The notes under the pieces are model-generated. The model had not been told where the DNA came from, did no database searches, and saw nothing but the letters and a program-made list of their open reading frames with translations. Both the position numbers and the translations under genes were made by a program. From the NCBI RefSeq assembly GCF_000633455.1, contig NZ_AYMG01000007.1:85252-149251 (forward strand): a DNA stretch of 64,000 bases, read 5' to 3'. The DNA comes from Pedobacter jeongneungensis (GTDB taxonomy: Bacteria; Bacteroidota; Bacteroidia; Sphingobacteriales; Sphingobacteriaceae). This document shows positions 17,945 to 27,104 of this stretch, piece after piece (positions within the stretch are counted from its first letter, which is position 1; each line of letters begins with the position of its first letter).

Positions 17945-19632
17945 GTAATATCGATTGGGCAGTATTGATATTTACTTTGCTTGCTGTGGTAACTTATGGC
18001 GTTTTTATTGGTCGCGGACAAAAAAGCAATGCCTCTTATTTAAAGGCCGATAATAAAATGCCCTGGTATATTGTGCTTTTAGGTATTATGGCTACCCAGG
18101 CCAGTGCAATCACTTTTCTATCAGCCCCGGGGCAGGCCTATACCGATGGTATGCGCTTCGTACAATATTATTTTGGGCTGCCATTGGCGATGATCGTCAT
18201 CTGTATCACTTTCATCCCGATTTTTCAGCGGTTAAATGTTTATACAGCTTACGAATACCTGGAGAACCGCTTTGATAAAAAAACGCGTGTATTAACCTCG
18301 TTGCTTTTTCTTTTTTCAAGGGGATTATCAACGGGGATCAGTATTTATGCGCCCAGTATTATTCTATCCAGTGCTTTAAACTGGAATATTTATTTAACCA
18401 ATATTTTAACTGGGGGCATACTTTTAATTTATACCTATGTTGGTGGTGCCAAAGCCATTGCCCATACACAGAAACTGCAGTTTTTGATCATCTTAGGCAC
18501 CATGGCCTTCGCCGGATATCTTTTGGTACAGAACATGCCCAATGGGATCGGTTTTAAAGACGCACTTTACCTGGCTGGCAAATCAGGCAAGTTAAATGTG
18601 ATTACTACAGAATTCGATTGGAAAGATAAATACAACATCTGGAGCGGACTGATTGGAGGTTTTTTTCTGGCACTTTCCTATTTCGGAACAGATCAGAGTC
18701 AGGTAGGCCGGTATATTACCGCAAAAGACAATACCAATGCAAAAATGGGTTTGCTGTTAAATGGATTGGTTAAAATTCCGATGCAATTTGCTATTCTTTT
18801 AATTGGTGCATTATTATTTGCTTTCTTCTCTTTAAAACCTGCACCGATATATTTTAATGAGCGTTCTTATCAATATCTAAAAGAAACACAGCCACAACAG
18901 GCGGCTGCATTTGAAAAAGAACACAATACATTGGAGCAAAAATTCAGTCAGCAATCAAGGCAAATTCTTGAGGAAAAAGAAAAACAATCTCCTACATTAA
19001 ATAATTCGATAGCGGATTTTAGGTCGACCCAAAAGCAGGTAAAAGAATTGCATGGCAGGGTTGAAGAAGCGATTAATAAATCGAACTATAATGCCGAAAA
19101 AACCGATACCAATTATATCTTTTTATACTTTGTAAAAAACACGCTTCCCGTAGGGATGATTGGGTTACTTTTCGCAGTGATTTTCCTGGCCAGTTGGGGA
19201 TCAATTTCTGCCGCACTTAATTCTTTGGCCGCATGTTCCTTAAAAGATGTACACCTCATTTTTAATAAAAAAGAAGTAGACGATGAAACCGAACTGAAAT
19301 ATAGCCGCCTTCATACCCTGGCCTGGGGGATTTTCTCCATTGCGGTGGCCATGTTTGCCACACAGATGGGTTCGCTGATTGAAGCAGTAAATGTATTAGG
19401 GTCACTTTTTTACGGTCCGATATTGGGTATTTTTTTAGTGGCTTTTTATTTTAAAAAGATAAACGGACCTTTGGTTTTTATTGCAGCAATCTTATCAGAA
19501 ATTGCAGTTATCGCTGTATATGAATTTGATATCGTTTCATTTCTGTGGTTAAACGTAATCGGCGCCTTTGCGGTAATTTTATTTTCGCTACTCGGGTTTT
19601 TGTTTTATCGCCCTAAAACTGCATTGGGCTAA
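17941..19632 (+). CDS. Sodium:solute symporter (SSS family)
   Basis: A 563-residue inner-membrane carrier with about 13 hydrophobic helices. The family features are clear: QASAITFLSAPGQAYTDGMRF near the first helices (sodium-binding region), LTGGILLIYTYVGGAKAIAHTQKLQF, and FFLALSYFGTDQSQVGRYITAKD. A long charged cytoplasmic or periplasmic insert lies at about 310-385 (KEHNTLEQKFSQQSRQILEE), which is rich in Gln/Glu/Lys and probably coiled coil; this is longer than in simple SSS members. It probably imports the product of the upstream deacetylase (an amino sugar or its conjugate), which is inference from the operon. It overlaps the 34-residue gene by 4 bases. Confidence 0.92.
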   Translation: MSNIDWAVLIFTLLAVVTYGVFIGRGQKSNASYLKADNKMPWYIVLLGIMATQASAITFLSAPGQAYTDGMRFVQYYFGLPLAMIVICITFIPIFQRLNVYTAYEYLENRFDKKTRVLTSLLFLFSRGLSTGISIYAPSIILSSALNWNIYLTNILTGGILLIYTYVGGAKAIAHTQKLQFLIILGTMAFAGYLLVQNMPNGIGFKDALYLAGKSGKLNVITTEFDWKDKYNIWSGLIGGFFLALSYFGTDQSQVGRYITAKDNTNAKMGLLLNGLVKIPMQFAILLIGALLFAFFSLKPAPIYFNERSYQYLKETQPQQAAAFEKEHNTLEQKFSQQSRQILEEKEKQSPTLNNSIADFRSTQKQVKELHGRVEEAINKSNYNAEKTDTNYIFLYFVKNTLPVGMIGLLFAVIFLASWGSISAALNSLAACSLKDVHLIFNKKEVDDETELKYSRLHTLAWGIFSIAVAMFATQMGSLIEAVNVLGSLFYGPILGIFLVAFYFKKINGPLVFIAAILSEIAVIAVYEFDIVSFLWLNVIGAFAVILFSLLGFLFYRPKTALG

Positions 19633-19729
19633 TCATTCTAATTTTTACCTCAGAAAGATATTTGAAGTTTATCCGCAACGACAAAATTCGATACCTTTAT
19701 TTTAACCAATTAAATAAATTACGCGCAAT

Positions 19730-20353
19730 ATGAACGAAGCCTGGGTTGAAAGATGGAACGACCGTTATAGTACAGAAGAGTTTGCTTATGGCGAACAACC
19801 AAATAACTATTTAAAAGAACAGTTAGAAAAGCTCAATCCCGGCAAAATACTCTTCCCTGCAGAGGGTGAAGGTCGTAATGCTGTTTTTGCAGCCAAACTG
19901 GGTTGGGAAGTTTCAGCCTTTGATATCAGTCTGGAAGGAAAAAACAAAGCCTTCCATTTGGCAGAAAATAATCACGTAAGTATCGATTATCAGGTGGGCG
20001 AATTGGAAACATTAAATTATCAACCTGAACAATTTGATGCCATTGCCTTGATTTATGCACACTTCCCGGCCGCAATTAAATCTTCTTTTCATAAAATGCT
20101 CAGTAGCTATTTACGGAAAGGCGGAATCGTTATTTTCGAAGCCTTTAGTAAAAATCACCTCGATTATCTGGCCAGGAATGAAAAAGTTGGCGGACCGAAA
20201 GAAATCGACATGCTGTTTTCTGTAGAAGAAATAAAATCTGATTTCCCTGATTTTGAAATCATCATTTTAGAAGAGAAAGAAATTGAACTGAACGAAGGTT
20301 TATTCCATAACGGGCAAGGTTCGGTAATCAGGTTTGTGGGGCAGAAAAAATAG
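19730..20353 (+). CDS. Class I SAM-dependent methyltransferase (TehB-like)
   Basis: A 207-residue cytoplasmic enzyme. It begins [24 protein letters not shown], as in small TehB/thiopurine-like methyltransferases. Motif I is [19 protein letters not shown] with the acidic SAM-ribose residue in VSAFDIS, and motif II/III is [13 protein letters not shown]. The substrate is unknown; relatives act on small thiols, tellurite or lipophilic compounds. It follows the symporter by 97 bases and may be separately transcribed (a near-consensus TACCTTTA box lies at 19692). Confidence 0.85.
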   Translation: MNEAWVERWNDRYSTEEFAYGEQPNNYLKEQLEKLNPGKILFPAEGEGRNAVFAAKLGWEVSAFDISLEGKNKAFHLAENNHVSIDYQVGELETLNYQPEQFDAIALIYAHFPAAIKSSFHKMLSSYLRKGGIVIFEAFSKNHLDYLARNEKVGGPKEIDMLFSVEEIKSDFPDFEIIILEEKEIELNEGLFHNGQGSVIRFVGQKK

Positions 20354-20477
20354 AAAATCAGAAGTGAAATAATAAAGCATTTCCAGCGTTTTTAGACACT
20401 GGGATTATAGTTTTATTCAACCTAAAGCCATAAATTCGTGAAATCAAAAAACAACAAAAACAGATAAATATAATTCT

Positions 20478-20996
20478 ATGAAAACGATGATTAAATCAAT
20501 CGCGTTGCTATTTACAGCAATTACCGTTTCTGTAAGTGCAATGGCTCAAGATGCTCAGCCAAAGCCAAGTCCCGCGGCTACAGCAACCGGAAAAGTTAAA
20601 GGCGCAACCATCACCATCAACTACAGCAGCCCGGCCGTAAAAGGACGTAAAATCTGGGGCGGCCTTGAAGCCTTCGATAAAGTATGGCGTGCTGGCGCAA
20701 ACGAGGCTACAACTTTCGAAACCGATAAAGATATCGTGGTTGAAGGCAAACCTTTGGCAGCTGGAAAATACAGTTTCTTCCTGATCCCTAAAGAAAGCGG
20801 AACGTGGACAGCTATTTTTAACAAAGAACCTACACAATGGGGTGCTTACAAATACGAAGAAGCAAAAGATGCTTTACGCGTAGAAGTTAAAACCAAAGCC
20901 TTAAAAGCTACACAAGAACGTTTGGTTTATAAAATTACCAAAAGCGGTTTCTCTTTGGATTGGGATAAAATCTCGGTTCCGGTTACCATTAAGTAA
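20478..20996 (+). CDS. Secreted DUF2911 domain protein
   Basis: 172 residues with a signal peptide (ends VSAMAQD). The rest is one DUF2911 domain: a [20 protein letters not shown] segment followed by [27 protein letters not shown] and [17 protein letters not shown]. The domain is common in secreted proteins of Bacteroidota; its function is unknown. It stands alone between a methyltransferase and a terminator. Confidence 0.88.
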   Translation: MKTMIKSIALLFTAITVSVSAMAQDAQPKPSPAATATGKVKGATITINYSSPAVKGRKIWGGLEAFDKVWRAGANEATTFETDKDIVVEGKPLAAGKYSFFLIPKESGTWTAIFNKEPTQWGAYKYEEAKDALRVEVKTKALKATQERLVYKITKSGFSLDWDKISVPVTIK

Positions 20997-21014
20997 TAAA
21001 AATAAAATTATTTA

Positions 21015-21051
21015 GAGCCGTCCCGACACAAATCGGGATGGCTTTTTTTTT
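21015..21051 (+). terminator. Rho-independent terminator after DUF2911 gene
   Basis: AGCCGTCCCGA pairs with TCGGGATGGCT around a short CACAAA loop and is followed by nine T residues, 18 bases past the stop codon. Confidence 0.9.
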
Positions 21052-21330
21052 GCCTTATTTTTTTTTGGGAAAATGAAGGGGCAGTATTTCTTGGAGGTCT
21101 GGAGTCCCGCCATCCGCTATAGCTCCGATAGAAAAAATCGGAGGCTGTCGCTGTTGTCGGGTTTATGGACGTGAGTTTGTGCAACCTCGCAACCTCAAAA
21201 ATGAAAAATGTTTTGGCCTTTTAGCCCCGGTTGAAGCGTTACCCTGCAGCAACGAGGTACGAGGCAGCGAAGCGTAAAAGCGAAAAACGGGAAGGAATTT
21301 ATTGTTTTGTACCAGCCTTGCGCTTCAGAA

Positions 21331-21475
21331 ATTGTATTGTTAGTCGAATTGTATTGTTAGTCGGGATTTGCAATCCCGTCTTAGGAACTTAGGATTTCTA
21401 ATCCTAATAAGCGGTTAAAACTTGATTATAAAGCTGGAAGACTATGATAACAGGGTCTGGATTACAAATCCAGAC
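21331..21475. repeat. 17-base tandem duplication and three GGATT/AATCC hairpins
   Basis: ATTGTATTGTTAGTCG occurs twice in tandem (21331 and 21348). Then come three hairpins sharing the core GGATT-N3-AATCC with different outer stems: 21362-21378 (CG outer pairs), 21390-21406 (TA outer pairs) and 21455-21475 (GTCT/AGAC outer pairs). No gene is seen between 21052 and 21562. Confidence 0.6.
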
Positions 21476-21562
21476 CAACAACTTTTGTAAAGAACCTAAC
21501 ACATAATATCTACTTCACGTTAAAATGTTATTTTAGGCCGATTTACAAACCAGCATCCTATA

Positions 21563-23647
21563 ATGAAGTTTCCTATTAAATTATTGGCCCTATTGCCGCT
21601 TCTTTCATTAAACGTTTTAGCACAACAAAAAACACAGAATTTTTCTATTAAAACCGCTAAACCTGTTGATCAGGTTAATGTGTTTTTAGGCTCTTCTGCC
21701 GATCATGGACAAATGTCGCCAGCAGCATCTGCACCCTTTAGCATGTTGAGTATCGGTCCGCAAACGTACCCTAAAACACATACCGGTTACGAATACCTCG
21801 CCAAGAAATTTGAAGGTTTTACCCATAACCGGTTTGAAGGCGTGGGTTGTCAGGGATCGGGTGGTAATATTTTCATCAAACCTTTTTTAGGTGCTGATCC
21901 GGCGCAATCTGAACTGATTAAAGCTTCAGAAAAAGCAAGTCCGGGCTATTATGAAGTAGGTTTTGAAAATAAAATTAAAGCGAGTTTTACCGTTTTGGGT
22001 AAAGCCGGGAAACATGCCTATCAGTTTCCTAAAGGCGCAAAAGGTTTTTACCTCGATTTGGGCTATGCCTTTAACGGTGCTTTTGTGGCCGAATCGCATG
22101 ATGTAAACGGAAATGCAGTTAGCGGTTGGATTACCTCAAAAACAACCTGTGGCGCTGGTAAGTATAAAATATTCTACTACCTCGAAATCGCCGATAATGT
22201 ATCGTGGAAAGTGATTGATGACCATAAATTGATCGCGGTACTAAATGGGGATTTAATTTCAACAGGGATCAATATCGCACTTTCTTCAGTAAGTGTAGAG
22301 GCTGCTAAAGCTTCTATTAATAAAAATTCTTTCAATACGGTAAAAGAGCAAAGCAAAGCCGATTGGAATACGAATCTTTCTAAAATTGCGGTGAATGGCG
22401 ATCTCGAAAGTGCAAAACTGTTCTACTCGCTTTTGTACCGTACCATGCAATCACCTTATGTGATCTCCGAAACGGATGGCCAATACCGCAATACTAAAGG
22501 GGAACTTCAAAAAGATAAAGAAATCCGTTACAATGGCTGGGCCATTTGGGATAATTACCGTACGCAGTTGCCGTTGCTCTCGCTCATCACGCAAGACCGA
22601 TATGCTGGAATGGTTACTTCCATCGCTGATCTGTATAATTCTGGCAAAAAAGATTATGCTGGTCAAAACGAGCCTTCAAATACCGTTCGTTCCGAACATG
22701 CCATTGTGGTGTTGTTAGATGCTTACCGAAAAGGTTATCCGGTAGACTTTAACAAAATTGCCGATTCATTGGTGAAAGAAGTAAATGGACTCGATTACAA
22801 ATCGCCAGATAAAGCCCTGGAATCGAGTTATGATAATTGGGCACTGTCAGAAATTTTCAAGATTTTAAATAACAAGGAGAAGTCAGATTTTTACCTGAAC
22901 AAAGCCCTTGAATATAAAAAATACTGGAATAAAGATTTTAAGGACATGACCAAAAATGATGTAGACCGCATGCAGGCCCGGGGTTTATATCAGGGAACCA
23001 TTTGGCAGTACAGGTGGTTTGTTCCTTATGATTTTAAGGGATTGATGGAACTGGATGGTGGAGAAGAATCTTATCTCGCAAAACTGGATGAGTTTTTTGC
23101 CCGCGATTTATATAACCATGCTAACGAACCCGATTTACAGGTGCCGCTGATGTATAATGTAACCAAATCCGGTTATAAATCGCAGTATTGGGTGCACCAA
23201 TTGGCCGCAGATACGGTGATACAGAACTATTTTAACGATAACAGCCGCGGAATTGGTAGCTATATTGGTAAAATTTACAGGAACCAACCTCATGCTTATC
23301 TCCGTACCATGGATGATGATGCTGGAGCGATGAGTGCATGGTATGTGTTTGCTGCCAGCGGATTTTCGCCTGCCTGTGTGGGCTGGCCGGTTTATTACCT
23401 TAACGTGCCTTTATTTCCATCGTTAACCTACAATTTGCCAAAAGGTAAAACTTTTACCATCGAAACGGAAAACTTTAATCTTAAAAATAAATACATCAAA
23501 GCGGTTTTTCTTAACGGAAAGCCCTTTAAAAGAAATTACATTACCCAGGGGGAAATTAATGCCGGAGGGCTGTTAAAGATTGTTGCTTCGGCGGTTCCTG
23601 TCAAAATTTCGGATACAGAGAACTGGATTTCGAGCCTTGAGAAATAA
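21563..23647 (+). CDS. GH92-family alpha-mannosidase
   Basis: A 694-residue secreted enzyme with signal peptide about 1-20 (LLSLNVLAQQ). GH92 enzymes are calcium-dependent exo-alpha-mannosidases acting mainly on N-glycan mannans. Signatures: HTGYEYLAKKFEGFTHNRFEG with GCQGSGGN in the N-terminal beta domain, NGWAIWDNYRTQLPLLSLI at the start of the (alpha/alpha)6 barrel, TIWQYRWFVPYDFKGLMEL, Glu522 in ANEPDLQVPLMYN, and Asp584/Asp586 in TMDDDAGAMSAWYVF. By family alignment these match the catalytic acid and base residues. The motif around Glu522 (EPDLQV) differs from the commoner EPSHH form, so specificity may differ. It is slightly shorter than typical members, and no SusCD pair sits beside it. 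Confidence 0.9.
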   Translation: MKFPIKLLALLPLLSLNVLAQQKTQNFSIKTAKPVDQVNVFLGSSADHGQMSPAASAPFSMLSIGPQTYPKTHTGYEYLAKKFEGFTHNRFEGVGCQGSGGNIFIKPFLGADPAQSELIKASEKASPGYYEVGFENKIKASFTVLGKAGKHAYQFPKGAKGFYLDLGYAFNGAFVAESHDVNGNAVSGWITSKTTCGAGKYKIFYYLEIADNVSWKVIDDHKLIAVLNGDLISTGINIALSSVSVEAAKASINKNSFNTVKEQSKADWNTNLSKIAVNGDLESAKLFYSLLYRTMQSPYVISETDGQYRNTKGELQKDKEIRYNGWAIWDNYRTQLPLLSLITQDRYAGMVTSIADLYNSGKKDYAGQNEPSNTVRSEHAIVVLLDAYRKGYPVDFNKIADSLVKEVNGLDYKSPDKALESSYDNWALSEIFKILNNKEKSDFYLNKALEYKKYWNKDFKDMTKNDVDRMQARGLYQGTIWQYRWFVPYDFKGLMELDGGEESYLAKLDEFFARDLYNHANEPDLQVPLMYNVTKSGYKSQYWVHQLAADTVIQNYFNDNSRGIGSYIGKIYRNQPHAYLRTMDDDAGAMSAWYVFAASGFSPACVGWPVYYLNVPLFPSLTYNLPKGKTFTIETENFNLKNKYIKAVFLNGKPFKRNYITQGEINAGGLLKIVASAVPVKISDTENWISSLEK

Positions 23648-23719
23648 TTTTAGAAAAATTATCCTCAAATGGCAAACTTATTTTTAAGAAACATGTTATT
23701 CTAGTATAAATTCAAGATC

Positions 23720-23911
23720 ATGGCACCTTTAAAATTAAGCGAAGAACAAAATGCAACACTAGGCAACAAAAACACCTTAGGACAAGTTAACGAACAGCCT
23801 TTAGAACTTCATCCCGAAGCATATAAAGTAAAAGGCCCGTCACCTGATAAGATGAAGACGGTATCGTCGTCGTTAAGGAACTATGCCCACGGTTTATACG
23901 GATTGTTGTAA
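23720..23911 (+). CDS. Small conserved-looking hypothetical protein, 63 residues
   Basis: A hydrophilic 63-residue frame, MAPLKLSEEQNATLG at the start, Pro/Lys-rich middle (ELHPEAYKVKGPSPDKM) and an SSLRNYAHGLYGLL end. No signal peptide or membrane helix. Codon use looks like the neighbouring genes and the frame has its own intergenic spacing (72 bases from GH92, 120 to Nudix). I do not recognise a family. Confidence 0.6.
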   Translation: MAPLKLSEEQNATLGNKNTLGQVNEQPLELHPEAYKVKGPSPDKMKTVSSSLRNYAHGLYGLL

Positions 23912-24031
23912 AAACGCCTCCAAAAAAATCTGATTATACCAGAGTATACAAAGCAGTTAAGGACTAAAACTTGGCTGTTTTTTTATGTTAAAAAAAACAA
24001 GAATATAAAATAAAATACCAAACTTACACTT

Positions 24032-24490
24032 ATGAAAGAAAGCGCGGGAATTTTACTCTTTAGGAAAAAAGATCAAAGCATCGAATTTTTTCTTGCTCAT
24101 CCCGGGGGACCATTTTTTGTAAATAGAGATTTTGGCTTTTGGACCATACCTAAAGGAGAACTGGATGAAAACGAGGCACCTTTATCTGCTGCTATCCGCG
24201 AATTTGCAGAAGAAACTGGTAAAAAACTATCCGGTGATTTTATCGAATTAACTCCAATTGTTCAAAAAGGAGGTAAAAAGGTTTTGTGCTGGGCAATAGA
24301 GGGCGATCTGGATCCTGAGGCTTTTGTTAGCAATACTTTTGAAATAGAATGGCCACCCCGCTCCGGTAAAAAGCAAAGTTTTGCCGAAATGGATAAGGCT
24401 GCATGGTTTACGTACGACAAAGCGATTAAACACATTAACGAAAGGCAAATTGCCTTGCTCGATGAACTGATTGCGCAATTAGGCTGTTAA
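24032..24490 (+). CDS. Nudix hydrolase
   Basis: 152 residues. A complete Nudix box runs GELDENEAPLSAAIREFAEE and then TGKKL, matching G-x5-E-x7-REUxEExGU. Such enzymes hydrolyse a nucleoside diphosphate linked to another group with Mg2+; the substrate is not predictable here. The beginning (ESAGILLFRKKDQSIEFFL, then HPGGPF and GFWTIPKGELD) is typical of a subfamily that may act on dinucleoside polyphosphates or oxidised NTPs. The 3' end overlaps the convergent AlkC-like gene by 12 bases. Confidence 0.93.
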   Translation: MKESAGILLFRKKDQSIEFFLAHPGGPFFVNRDFGFWTIPKGELDENEAPLSAAIREFAEETGKKLSGDFIELTPIVQKGGKKVLCWAIEGDLDPEAFVSNTFEIEWPPRSGKKQSFAEMDKAAWFTYDKAIKHINERQIALLDELIAQLGC

Positions 24491-25582
24491 TTCGAAATGT
24501 GAAATTTCTTTTTCTGCACCATTGATGATCATCGAAATCTGATGATCACCCAGATGAAATTTCCTGGTGGTGATCAATACAAATTTTTGTTTGCGGATGA
24601 TGTTAACTGCTGCACCTGCAGGATAAACCCGTTCTGAAATTTTATATACCTTTTTCGTATTCTGGCCATTTTGCTTTTTATAATAAATGGCATATTCCAG
24701 CCGTACTTTTTGTTCGGTAGGATTTTCATTAACGATAGAAAAAGAAAATTCGAGACTTTCGCCGATTTTAACCGCTGGTGTAAGGATTTTAAAATCAGCT
24801 AGTAAAATACCTTTATCATCCAAGCCATAATGTTTAAGGATAGCTGCATGCCCCTGCTTAAGTAATGTGCGGCTACCGTGTTTAATAATGGCATCGGTAT
24901 CGCTACCTAAACCCGACCAGTTTTTGGCAACGTTCAGTATCACCTGCGGATGATCTTTTGCAATGTCGTTTAAGCTGTTGGCTACGCTCCGCCTTACATA
25001 TTCTGACGGATCTGTTTTAAGGTTCTCCAATATCGGTAAAATAGTGGTTGGATCTTTCTTCAGAAAAGGAATGCCCATTGCCCAGGGTAAACGAGGCCTG
25101 CTGCCTTCGCTGGCCAATCTTCTTACTTTGTGGCTTTCGTGCAGCGACCATTGCTGCATTTTTGAGATCATCTGATTTTCGTATTTTAAAATAAAAGGCC
25201 GCACCGCAAATTCGCAGCTCACAAACTGGGTAATAAACTCAAGTGCCTCAACAGAGTTTTCAAAATCGTTGATACCATAAGTTTCGATATAATCTGGCAG
25301 AAACATATAAGCCAGTCCATCTTCCCCGATTCCCTGGATCCTCAATTGTTTGATTGTTTTTTTGATCAGCTCAATACTTTCCGGATAATCATAGGGTAAA
25401 AAACGATGTAAAACTTTAGAGGTATGTTTCATCCGCTCTTTAAGTTCCTTTGATTCAAATTCTGGAATAAAAACCGCCTTAATAAATTTTCCTTTATCAA
25501 ATTTAGGGATGCTAACCGCTAAGGCATTGCTTAAACGATCGTAAAAAGCAGGTGAGTATAAATCTTTCAGTGGGCTGGCCAT
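24479..25582 (-). CDS. DNA alkylation repair protein, AlkC-like, with C-terminal Ig-like domain
   Basis: 367 residues. Residues about 1-255 are HEAT-like helical repeats (PRLPWAMGIPFLKKDP, PSEYVRRSVANSLNDIAKDHP) typical of the AlkC/AlkD glycosylases, which remove 3-methyladenine and related lesions without flipping the base. Residues about 265-367 are beta-rich (ESLEFSFSIVNENPTEQKVR, then KFHLGDHQISMIINGAEK), consistent with the Ig-like domain known in AlkC proteins. Convergent with the Nudix gene, overlapping it by 12 bases at the 3' end; both may serve damage or nucleotide-pool sanitation, though they are on opposite strands. Confidence 0.85.
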   Translation of the reverse strand: MASPLKDLYSPAFYDRLSNALAVSIPKFDKGKFIKAVFIPEFESKELKERMKHTSKVLHRFLPYDYPESIELIKKTIKQLRIQGIGEDGLAYMFLPDYIETYGINDFENSVEALEFITQFVSCEFAVRPFILKYENQMISKMQQWSLHESHKVRRLASEGSRPRLPWAMGIPFLKKDPTTILPILENLKTDPSEYVRRSVANSLNDIAKDHPQVILNVAKNWSGLGSDTDAIIKHGSRTLLKQGHAAILKHYGLDDKGILLADFKILTPAVKIGESLEFSFSIVNENPTEQKVRLEYAIYYKKQNGQNTKKVYKISERVYPAGAAVNIIRKQKFVLITTRKFHLGDHQISMIINGAEKEISHFELTA

Positions 25583-25756
25583 GTTTGCGAATTGTTGAGT
25601 GTGCTATCAAGTTTTATTGCGCAACTAATTTACTAATTTTATTAGTATTTAAAAACTGAGAACCCTAAATAAATTATTTTGCAGTAGTATTTTTACCAAC
25701 TGCTAAATAATTTCAGCTTTTTCTTTATCACATTTGTTTATCATAAAAACAACGAC

Positions 25757-26614
25757 ATGAACACAACAAAAATAGGTTGGATCGGCTTGGGCAATATGGG
25801 GATCCCAATGGCAGAACAATTGATAAAAGCAGGTTACGGAGTAACTGTTTATAATAGGAGCAAAGACAAAGAAACTGCTTTGACAGAAATGGGGGCATTG
25901 ATTGCCGAAACGCCCAAAAATCTGATTAGCCAAACAGCAGTAATTGTATTAATGGTATCTGATGATGCCGCAATTGAGCAGATTTTTAACGGACCAGATG
26001 GCCTTTTCAGCGAGGAAATTTCAGGTAAAGTTATTATTAATATGAGTACCGTTTCTCCCGCTATTTCAAAAGAAATGGCCACTTTGTGTAAAGGAAAAGG
26101 AGCTCAATATTTAGATGCACCGGTTTCCGGAAGTGTTAAGCAGGCAGAAACAGGACAACTGGTGATTATGGTTGGTGGCGATGAAACCGCTTTTGAACAA
26201 GTGAAACCAATACTCGAAAAAATGGGTAAAATGGCCGTGCGTCTGGGCGATACAGGCGCTGGTAATGTGGCAAAACTCGCCATCAATTCACTACTGGCAC
26301 TATACACTCAGGGCTTGGCCGAAACTGTAATATTTGCCAATCAACAAGGTATTGAAACTGAAGACCTGCTTAATTTGATCAATAATGGGGCTATTGCCAA
26401 TATTTTTACCAAAATTAAAGGTGATGCTATTGTAGCAGATAACTACAAACCTGCTTTTGCCCTTAAACATATCGTGAAAGATTTAAATCTGGCTAAGGCA
26501 ATCGGTCTTGATTCTCCTTTGGCCAAAACCGCATTGAACACTTTTGAGTCTGCATCTGCAAAATACGGAGAAGAAGATTTGATTGCAGTGATTAAGCAGG
26601 TTAAAGATAGGTAA
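25757..26614 (+). CDS. NAD(P)-dependent 3-hydroxyisobutyrate dehydrogenase-family oxidoreductase
   Basis: 285 residues. The N-terminal Rossmann motif is IGWIGLGNMGIPMAEQL; the substrate-binding signature is LDAPVSGSVKQAETGQL, followed by MVGGD; and the catalytic-lysine motif is GAGNVAKLAINSLLALY. The family oxidises beta-hydroxyacids or reduces aldehydes such as succinic semialdehyde and glyoxylate. The substrate is not fixed by these motifs. Upstream 174 bases hold no recognisable operator; a bidirectional hairpin follows the stop. Confidence 0.92.
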   Translation: MNTTKIGWIGLGNMGIPMAEQLIKAGYGVTVYNRSKDKETALTEMGALIAETPKNLISQTAVIVLMVSDDAAIEQIFNGPDGLFSEEISGKVIINMSTVSPAISKEMATLCKGKGAQYLDAPVSGSVKQAETGQLVIMVGGDETAFEQVKPILEKMGKMAVRLGDTGAGNVAKLAINSLLALYTQGLAETVIFANQQGIETEDLLNLINNGAIANIFTKIKGDAIVADNYKPAFALKHIVKDLNLAKAIGLDSPLAKTALNTFESASAKYGEEDLIAVIKQVKDR

Positions 26615-26627
26615 TGTTTTAAGCTCC

Positions 26628-26670
26628 AATAGCCGAAAACATCATTAATAAAATGGTGTTTTCGGCTATT
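26628..26670. terminator. Bidirectional hairpin terminator between convergent genes
   Basis: AATAGCCGAAAACA pairs with TGTTTTCGGCTATT, with an imperfect inner stem (CATT/AATG). It lies between the dehydrogenase gene and the DUF1634 gene and can serve both strands. Confidence 0.8.
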
Positions 26671-26690
26671 CTTGTCGGGTGTTGAAATAA

Positions 26691-27092
26691 TTACACTTTT
26701 AGTCCCCCAAAAGTACTGCCCAGAATAATTGCCAAAACAATTAAGGTAATTATTACATACATTTTATCTTTTTCCAGAACAAAGGCAAATAGCGAAAATA
26801 CAATCCGCATAATCGGGGTGATAATCAAAAGCAAAACCCCGAATTGGATAATGGCCATTGGCTTAAAAGTAAAAAGCCCCATAAAAATGCCTTTGAAAGT
26901 AATGAAGTCATTTTCTTCGCCTTTAAAAACATGGTAATCTGGTCTGACCTGTGTGCCATTCTGTACCAGAAAAAGTATGCCGCCCAATAAAACAACCAGG
27001 CTTGCGGTGATTACACCAAACCTCAATAGTTTGCCAACAATTTTTTCTACATCGCGGTCTTGTATAAGATGTGTTGAAATGATATTTTTCAT
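26691..27092 (-). CDS. DUF1634 membrane protein
   Basis: 133 residues with three hydrophobic helices (about 27-45 VITASLVVLLGGILFLV, 77-97 MAIIQFGVLLLIITPIM and 110-128 MYVIITLIVLAIILGS). The N-terminal VEKIVGKLLRFGV and the IMRIVFSLFAFVLEKD stretch fit DUF1634, a family found beside TauE/SafE permeases. It lies 12 bases downstream of such a permease here, so I infer an accessory role in anion export. Confidence 0.88.
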   Translation of the reverse strand: MKNIISTHLIQDRDVEKIVGKLLRFGVITASLVVLLGGILFLVQNGTQVRPDYHVFKGEENDFITFKGIFMGLFTFKPMAIIQFGVLLLIITPIMRIVFSLFAFVLEKDKMYVIITLIVLAIILGSTFGGLKV

Positions 27093-27104
27093 TTTGTGTT
27101 TAAA

